NCBI GenBank assembly: GCA_023213395.1
Contig: CM041465.1
Coordinates: 183,899,741 to 183,963,740 of the forward strand
Origin: Cycas panzhihuaensis
Taxonomy: Eukaryota; Cycadophyta
Length of the DNA: 64,000 nt
Direction: 5' to 3'
The position numbers and the translations under genes were made by a program. The notes under the pieces are model-generated. The model was not told the DNA's origin. It was given only the letters and a program-made list of their open reading frames with translations, and did not search any database. Below, in pieces: positions 57,047 through 64,000 of this stretch (positions within the stretch are counted from its first letter, which is position 1; each line of letters opens with the position of its first letter).

Positions 57047-59600
57047 AAAAAGAAAATTATGCCAAACATCATTTCCCAGAACCAAGATGGTTTTCTTCGG
57101 GGAAGACAGATCTACGATGGCTATATTGTTGTCCATGAAACAATCCACTCAGCCACAGAAAGGAAAGAGCCCGTGATGCTCATCAAGATTGATCTTACGA
57201 AGGCCTTTGATAGGGTCTCCTGGAAGTGTTTACTAAACTGCCTAAAGGCTTTTGGTTTTAGGGAGACTTGGCGATCATGGATAAAACTATGCAGTGGTAA
57301 CCCACAATTCTCTGTCATCATCAATGGCTCATCTTCCAGTTTTTTTCTGGGGTTCAGGGGGTTGAGGTAGGGTGACCCTCTCTCTCATTTTTTGTATATC
57401 ATAATGGTTGAATTACTAGGTAGAACCTTAGAGTCCGTTAGGAGACAGGGGATCATAAATAGTATTAAACTGATGTCTGGGGTGGATAATGTGGCCCATC
57501 ATCAATTTATAGACGATAATATTTTCTTAGGGAAGGCTGTTTTGAGGGAGGCTTCCAAATTTAAAGAGATCTTGGGCCATTTCGAAAAGGCCACGAATCA
57601 AAAGATAAATATGAATAAGAGCAATGTCTTCTTTATAAATACCCTAGGCCATACCCAAGGCAGGATCAATAGAATCCTAGAGATGAGCATAAAAAAGCTC
57701 CCCACAACTTACCTTAGGTTGCCCCTCTTTATTGGGAAGATGAGTAAGGATATGTGGAATCCCCTTATCGACAGGTTGCAAAGGAAGCTGGCGGGCTAGA
57801 AAGGTGCCCTCTTAAGTCTAGCTGGAAAACTCTAGCTTGTTACTTCCACGCTGCATAGCATCCCCGTCTTCTGGATGTCCATCTTTAGAGTTCCGTTGGG
57901 CATCTCAGACATCATTAAATCTATTTAGAAGAGGTTCTTATGGTCTGGGGATGAGAGCAAAGATAGGATATATTTGGTTAGCTGGAATAAAGTCTATACT
58001 CCAAAATGGGCTAGCAGCCTAAATCTGAGAAGGCTTTCTTTCTTCAACGCTGCTCTAGGGGCAAAGTTGGGTTGGAGACTATTCAAAGGTGGGGAGAGAC
58101 TATGGTAGAAGATCCTAATAAGGAAATATATCCAAGGGGGCTCTCTTATAGGTAATGATGTTTCGCAGGTTGGTTCAACTATTTGGAGGAGCATTCTTAA
58201 AGCTTGGAAAGCTATAAGGAATGGTCTGAAATGGAGACTAGGAGATGGGAACTCCATTAGATTCTGGGAGGATGCATGGTGTTGTGATAAAGCACTTAAG
58301 GAATACCTAGACCTAGAACTTATTATGGGTCCTTGTGTTAGGATGTAGGATCCAGCTGCAGGAAAAATAGGATCTGGAAGACTCTAGAGGAAATCCAAGG
58401 AGAAAGATTATAAGAAGGCCTTAATAAGATCTAAAGGATTCTAGGTAAGAGTTACATCCCTAGAATACTGTCACCGGATTCGGTTGTGTGGCCTCTGAGC
58501 TCGTCCAAAGACTACACTGTTAAACAAGGATACCATTACTTATGTCTAACAAGAGGGGATAAGAGTAACACAATCCTCGAAGGTGTTTGGAGGCTCCCTA
58601 TCTTCCTAAGATTGTTATATTCTAGTGGACCTGTCTTATGAATAAAATACTTACTATTGATAATCTCAAAAAGAGAGGTTTTATGCTGGCAAATAGATGT
58701 ATTTTATGTTGCACAGAAGAGGAATCCATGGACCACATCTTCCTTGTGTGCTCTTACACAAGGGAGGTGTGGAGGATGCTGCCTGGGAAACTAGAGGTTT
58801 GCTGGACATTTTTGGAAAAGACCGTTGACCTTTGGTTTGCCTGAATAAGCCTATTTAGAAGCAGAACATTGAGTTGTATTTGGAAGAGTGCACTTCTAAT
58901 ATTGGCGTGGAACATATGGAAAGAGAGGAACCGTAGGATTTTCCAAGCGAACCAGATGGATCAGATTGTCATTTTCAATAGAATTTGTATGGACATTAGA
59001 GAAAATATTAAAAATATTAAGGAAAAGTACATATCTCTGTCTGAGAATAGGATCTTGAGCAAATGGGGTATAGAGCCAGTATTCAAGGTTGCAAAGCCCA
59101 GATGTAGTAGTTGGCAGCCACCCGAGGAGCCTTGGATCAAAATAAACTTCGATGGGGCAACAAAAAGGAACCCCGGGGATGCTGGGGGAGGAGGTATTTG
59201 TAGGGACTACAATGGGTCCCCAATTTGGTCCTTTGCGGACTTCTATGATTACCAAACAAATCATTATGCAGTGATGCATGCCATGCTTAAAGCTTTTGAT
59301 CTTGAAGTGGAAGGTAATATTCAGCGTTTGGTAATTGAGGGGGATTTTGAGGTTGTGCTAAACACACTAAAAGATGAGGCCCTTCCAGACTGGAGATTCC
59401 AGCCCTTATTTAATGATGCCAAAGAGATCATTAAGGGGCTAGCATACGTCCGTGTAAGGCATACCTTGAGAGAAGGAAATAAACCAGTTGACTTTTTGGC
59501 AAACTGGGGAGTGAGGCACAGGAAAGGCCAAGTGTGGAAGAGTGATTTCCCAAGGGACCTCATGGTTTTGGTAGAGAAGGACATGATCTGTAATAGTTAG
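57047..59600 (+). pseudogene. LINE d ORF2 fragment (RT, zinc tail, RNase H), broken
   Basis: RT runs from the insertion start through KIDLTKAFDRVSWKCLLNCL (57185-57243) and the catalytic FIDDN (about 57508-57522). A zinc-type tail follows: CILCCTEEESMDHIFLVCS (58699-58755). RNase H lies in an open 243-codon frame (58869-59600) with NFDGATKRN (about 59148) and IEGDFEVV (about 59335). The catalytic Glu of YAEMHAML in LINEs a and b is Val here (YAVMHAML, about 59268), which would abolish RNase H activity. Stops near 57368, 57798, 58109, 58348 and 58441 and later ones break RT and the connection. Confidence 0.9.
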
Positions 59601-59637
59601 CTGAGGGGCTTGTCCCATCATCTAGCTCTCTGGCCTA

Positions 59638-59658
59638 GACCGTGGGGTTGTCACGGTC
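59638..59658 (+). other. Conserved 3' UTR hairpin of LINE d
   Basis: Stem GACCGTG (59638-59644), loop GGGTTGT, stem CACGGTC (59652-59658), 87 nt before the poly(A). The stem is identical to LINE a. Confidence 0.82.
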
Positions 59659-59754
59659 ATATAAAACTTGGATGCACATAATTTCCTGATGTAATAGGTT
59701 GTGGGGTCCTGTTTCAAACCCACTAAAAATTCATTTTATCTTATCAAAAAAAAA

Positions 59755-59769
59755 ATACATAGTGATGTT
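59755..59769. repeat. Target-site duplication, right copy, of LINE d
   Basis: Follows the poly(A) directly; 14 of 15 bases match 57032-57046. Confidence 0.85.
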
Positions 59770-60291
59770 TTATAATATATACAATATATAATATGCAAAT
59801 ATGATAGCATAGATTAATACATAATGTGAGAATATATAATATACAACTGCATGGAATTTCAGAATGATAGTGGTGAATAGACTGGGCAGTAGATAAACTA
59901 GACGGCAGTGAACAAATACGGACACATAGAATAGGATTAGGTAGGGGCACAATAAGAAATGGTCAAAGTAGGGATGAAAGAATAGAATGAGAAGATAGAA
60001 AATGATAGAGAGAATGGGGACTATGATAATAATGTCATGACAACACTACATTGATATACATAGATAGCGACGTAACTAGTAAGGTTTATGTTATGTTCTA
60101 AGTGAACAAAGAAGCATATAATATATTCGTGTCAAAGGTAACCATGAGGCACTTAGATTAATACAGGTATTATAATGATAATGAGGAGTACAGTGAAGTC
60201 AACAACCTACGATGTATGTGTGAGGGCCAAGACAATACTTAGACACACAAAGTATATTAGTGCCAAGAAGATATAGATAGTAGAATTGAAT
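59770..60291 (-). other. Leader of the BRCT-carrying LTR element
   Basis: Between LINE d and the primer site. On the minus strand it is the first transcribed interior sequence after the primer site. No coding domain recognised; a minus frame at 59744-59950 shows nothing familiar. Confidence 0.5.
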
Positions 60292-60303
60292 GCTCTGATA
60301 CTA
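60292..60303 (-). promoter_or_regulatory. Primer binding site of the BRCT-carrying element
   Basis: The minus strand reads TAGTATCAGAGC, one transition from the Met-initiator primer site TGGTATCAGAGC, two bases inside the LTR end at 60306. Confidence 0.8.
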
Positions 60304-60305
60304 AT

Positions 60306-60559
60306 TGTTATGGACCAGTTTCATAATTGTAGCATGGATAAACATATTCCAGAGAGCAAGAGAACGTATGAGTATTTGAATAGTTTTTTAATAGTCAAAG
60401 ACCATATAATTAATTATAAAAATATGTGATGCCCAACAATATAATGAAGCCATATTTATAGGTACATAGTAACTTCCATTTAACCTTGAAAGTTGTAACT
60501 ATTCAAGAAGCATCCCTTCATGAATATTTACTTAATTAACCTTAAGAAGGTTTGTAACA
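60306..60559 (-). repeat. 5' LTR of the BRCT-carrying element (254 bp)
   Basis: On the plus strand it runs TGTTATGGACC to GGTTTGTAACA, with TG...CA ends and inverted TGTTA...TAACA termini. It aligns with 54391-54645. The right flank AAATT matches the left flank GAATT except for one transition. Confidence 0.88.
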
Positions 60560-63439
60560 AAATTCACCAAAGATTGGTGTATCCATGTTGGAATGGAATG
60601 TATTTTTTTAATGAAATTAGTGGTTTTTAATGTGTTATTTCTGTATGATAAAAATATAAAAAGTAGAATACTTACATAAGAGGCTCTACATATTAACTAC
60701 GGCTAATTTAATATTGTGGTAGGGAAGTTAGTAAGTATGGGTGGGTTATGGTATACAACCATATTAAACACCCTACAAAAGAGGGTTCAAACCTTGATTG
60801 AGTATAGATGCAGAAGTAGCTTAATGTTGCAAATGAGGGATTTCGTATGGTTGTGGACTAAGTACCCCCACAAAGTTTCATGCCATCAGATTATATGAGG
60901 TAATATCTTGAGATGAGGTAGTTTCAGAAGATGGAACAAATCCTACATATATTAAGGTTTGTCTTGTTAGATCTCTAGGAAGATTCAATATTAAAGACAA
61001 CATTTGGGAAAATGCATCAACATTAAGAGATATTAATGTTAAGATCCTTAAAAGTGCTCTAATATTAATCATCATATTTTAAATTTATGTGTTTTGAGTT
61101 TGGGATTTAATATCCATTATTTAAGCTTATAAATATGAAATAAATGGTGGGGATGAGATAGAAGGTGACTCATAAGTGGAGGTTTGAGGATCTTTAGGAG
61201 CTATCTCATGAATATATTATAAGGATGATTTCATTTCAACTATTAACAAAAGCAAAGGAGGTGGAGAATATAAGTTAACTTTAACTTTCAATAAAGGTGA
61301 AGCAAGTAGTGAGAATGTATATTTATCTATCTTCTAGAGCATCTTGGTTAGTAGAGGGATTAAGAGCATTTATATAAGAGGATTCAAGAGAGATTTTGGA
61401 TAAACATCACACCACAAAAGAGAAACTTAATTATGAGTAGTAAACATTAGTAATGAGATTATTTGAGGAAATAGTCCAAAATAAAGTAGTGATTATAATT
61501 AGATGATCTACAACCACTACTAGAGTATAATACAAATAATCCCTTCCTTGAAAGACTGATAATAAGCATAAGAAATATTAATGGTAAAGATTCATTCTCT
61601 TTCCTTTTCCCTTTTTTATTTATGTGATCATAAGTACAATAAGGAAAGTTATAAACCATGAGGATAAGGTAAATACCTTGAAATAGAGTTATGATGTAAT
61701 AATTTCATATTTCTTTTATTACAATCATTTCAAAATAAAGCCAATCAATTAAATAAGTAAAAGCATGAGATATTTCAATCATCACATTTAAAAGAAAAAT
61801 CTAAATTTAACTTGAAAAATTATATCAAATTTCTTGTAATATTTCTATTGCATATGAGAAATTTTGATAACAAATGAATGCCATGAGTTGCCTAAAACTC
61901 TATGGAAGAGAGTAAGGATACTCAACTAATTAAAAGACACCTTTCTTATCATTCATCTCCACATAAAGAGTTGGCTTGATTTGTTTCACCCTTTATTGGG
62001 ATCAAATTATTTGTAAATTATGAATAAGAACAAGAAAAAAGGGCAAAAAGTGAATATGAGAAGGTTATACCCAAAGAACTAGTAAAAACTAAGAGAAGAG
62101 GACCTAGTAGGTGGGTGGAGGGTGAATATGAGAACTAATAAATAATTGAGCTAAAGATGGACTCACAATCCTTTTAGCAGACTTTACAAACTTCTAAGAA
62201 AATGACTTCCTACCCATTTCAATAAAAAATAGATCACTAGTAAGGAGTGCTGGCAAAAATTTGGCAACCCTTAATTACACTAAAAACTCCACCTTTCCTT
62301 TAAAAATATATAGGAATTTATAGAAAAAAAAGGGAGGTAGGTGAATGATAAAACCATGGTTTTTTCCCATAGTTTGGCTAACTTTTCTCAACTAAATTTT
62401 GCATGGAGGAAGGTAAGATCATCATGGACCAGTCAATGCAGGTGGGGTGGCATTAGGCTATAAATCTGGGCAGAAATTAGATCAAAATAAGTGAGAAATT
62501 TGTGTTCTATTTATTAATTCATAAACATAATAGTAAAAAATATGATAACAAACTAAAAATATGATAATACAAATAAAACGTAAAATGTCACATGTTATGC
62601 TTGATTTGTATTATTGTATTTTGGTGTTGTCAAAAAAGTGATAGTATAGAAAGGGAAAAGAAGATGTAAATTGAAAGAGAAGCTAATAGAATAGGTTGGC
62701 TGGTTCTTCTTAAAGAAGTAATGGATTCAACAAAGATTTAATCACGAAAAGAAAACATTAAAACGTGATAGAAATAAGACTAAAATTAATCACAATAGAT
62801 AAAAGAGGGGAGAATTAGAGCAATTTCATGAACCATGTTAGTTAAGAACATAAAATTGTGCCATAGGATTAATCATCAATATGTAAAGACTATCATGATC
62901 ACATACATTCAATCATCCAATTATCAATCCTTCATATCTTATGACCTAAAATAATGCAATTAATACTAAATCATATTCTAATAAAAGCTTTTATAATTAG
63001 ACAACAACTAAAGTAAATCTAAGAACTAAAATGTTAACCAAGTGACACCTATTGAGTAAATAGAAAGTATAATTAATAAATGACTTAAGCAAACAAATTA
63101 AGATATGAACCTAACTGGGCCAAAAAAGGTTAGTTATGGTGAAATATTTACCCCAATGTCACCAAAAGCTCTTGTTAATGGTAGAGAGTAAGATGGTGAA
63201 CAATGGCAACTCATCCATTAGGATTGAATGTAATTGAGCTTAAATGTCTTGACTTTATTTCCTAAGTTATAAGTAAAGGTTAGATTGGATGACAAGTCTT
63301 TAGCATGTGAAAGTGGTGATGGAGGTCCCATCAAAATGGAACAAGGGTGGCTTGAGAAAGCCCTTAGTGTGGTTATGTTTTAAACTTAAACTTAATAGCT
63401 AAATTTCCCATCATACTTTTATCTCATTAATGGGGCTTT
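60560..63439. other. No gene recognised; AT-rich DNA
   Basis: No coding region, transposon domain or repeat array supported on either strand. Confidence 0.5.
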
Positions 63440-63835
63440 TAGAGAAGTAGTTGCCATAGCTTAGCCTCTTCAACAACTATGTTTGGAGGTAAGGTTGCCA
63501 TAGTTTAACCTCATTAGCAATCCTTTAGAGGTGTAACTACCATAATTTAGCCTCATTAATAGCATTTTGAAGGTATAACTACCATTATTTAGCCTCACTA
63601 ATAGTGCTTTAATAGTGCAATTTCCATAGTTTAGCCTCATTAGTAGTGCTTCAGAGGTATAACTACTATTATTTAGTCTTATTAGTAGTGCTTTAGAGGT
63701 GTGGTTTCCATAGTTTAAGCTCTTTAGTAACTATTCTTAGATACGTGGCTACCATAATTTAACCTCATTAACAGTGCTTCAAAGATATGATTACTATAAT
63801 TTAACCTCTTCAACAACTCTTTTCAAAGGTATGGC
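63440..63835. repeat. 42-bp tandem array, nine units
   Basis: TTAGCCTC or close variants start at 63461, 63505, 63547, 63589, 63631, 63673, 63715, 63759 and 63801. Six of the eight spacings are exactly 42 bp and the other two are 44. Each unit has the form CCATARTTTAGCCTCATTARTAGTGCTT then GAGGTRT. Units are diverged but the period is tightly kept. Confidence 0.92.
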
Positions 63836-63838
63836 TAG

Positions 63839-63955
63839 TTTATATTCATCATGGACCATTTAGTTGGTTTATACTCATCACAAAATATTTAGTTAATTTA
63901 TACTCATCATAAAGTGTTCAATTAGTTTATACTCATTATAGAGTATTACCTTTGT
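63839..63955. repeat. 29-bp tandem array, four units
   Basis: TTTATACTCATCA-type phrases start at 63839, 63868, 63897 and 63926, exactly 29 bp apart. The array begins where the 42-bp array ends. Confidence 0.9.
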
Positions 63956-64000
63956 TTTAGAGTAATGGAGCTAGGGTCAATGGTGTTCTAAAAAATAAGA

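Larger units (their letters stand above)
57047..59754 (+). mobile_element. LINE d: 5'-truncated plant L1 nested in the LTR element
   Basis: A 2.7-kb insertion that starts inside RT (KKIMPNIISQNQDGFLRGRQ) and ends in a poly(A) run at 59746-59755. It is flanked by a 15-bp target duplication with one mismatch. It lies on the strand opposite to its host element, so it was inserted later. It is closely related to LINE b and LINE a. Confidence 0.94.
54391..60559 (-). mobile_element. Non-autonomous LTR retrotransposon carrying a BRCT-gene fragment (minus strand), interrupted by LINE d
   Basis: The element has two related LTRs (54391-54645 and 60306-60559). A primer site (60292-60303) lies two bases inside the right LTR, a polypurine tract (54646-54658) lies inside the left LTR, and the 5-bp flanks GAATT and AAATT differ by one transition. 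Together these define a minus-strand LTR element. Without LINE d (57047-59754) and one of its target duplications its interior is about 2.9 kb. No gag, protease, integrase or RT phrase was read in either strand outside LINE d. Instead, a same-strand intron-free BRCT-protein remnant lies at 55841-56432. The simplest reading is a non-autonomous element that captured a host mRNA segment. An old element whose own genes were replaced or deleted is the alternative. Confidence 0.82.

Overview
The window looks like intergenic and intronic DNA of a seed plant with a large, repeat-rich genome. It is AT-rich, has very low gene density, and is filled with old, nested retrotransposons carrying stop codons and frameshifts. 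A gymnosperm would fit, but no marker in the window fixes the taxon. Only one host gene looks intact, and only its 5' end is present. On the minus strand, two clean exons (13025-13186 and 11283-11435) encode the mitochondrial presequence and the start of the lipoyl domain of branched-chain 2-oxoacid dehydrogenase E2 (BCE2/DBT type). No third exon was found in the remaining 11.28 kb to the left. Either a very long, transposon-filled intron 2 runs off the window, or this is a 5' gene fragment.

Layout: 1-2588 Ty3/gypsy pol (5' end outside the window), followed by a ~62-bp tandem repeat, an unrecognised acidic ORF (3412-4140) and a stretch rich in GTACGCAT-like motifs. 5541-5756 minus-strand copia primer binding site and LTR. 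5757-9779 a copia element with its 3' LTR but no recognised 5' LTR. 9781-10614 a gypsy RT/RNase H fragment. 11283-13186 the BCE2 5' end. 18202-18740 5'-truncated LINE (a). 19912-24002 copia 5' LTR, primer site and gag. 24003-29320 a full copia element with both LTRs. 29357-32234 a direct repeat flanking about 2.1 kb of compound microsatellite. 32500-38765 near-full-length LINE (b), minus strand. 41471-42038 a possible minus-strand LTR. 42900-44220 a gypsy chromovirus remnant. 45345-51496 near-full-length LINE (c). 54391-60559 a minus-strand LTR element with 5'-truncated LINE (d) inserted in it. 63440-63955 two adjacent tandem arrays.

The most unusual object is the minus-strand element at 54391-60559. 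It has two ~255-bp LTRs, a Met-initiator-type primer site, a polypurine tract and near-matching 5-bp target duplications. No gag or pol was recognised in it. Instead it carries an uninterrupted, intron-free but decayed stretch resembling a plant BRCT-domain protein of the Arabidopsis At4g02110 type. It therefore looks like a non-autonomous retrotransposon that captured a host transcript, comparable in kind to maize Bs1.

The four LINEs (a-d) are plant L1-type elements with a C-terminal RNase H. All are bounded by target-site duplications. All end in a poly(A) tail about 80-90 nt after a 7-bp stem, 7-nt loop hairpin. One base pair of that stem has changed on both sides in LINE (c), which argues that the fold itself is selected. 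Nothing suggests cooperation between genes here; the window mainly records successive insertions and decay around one host gene.
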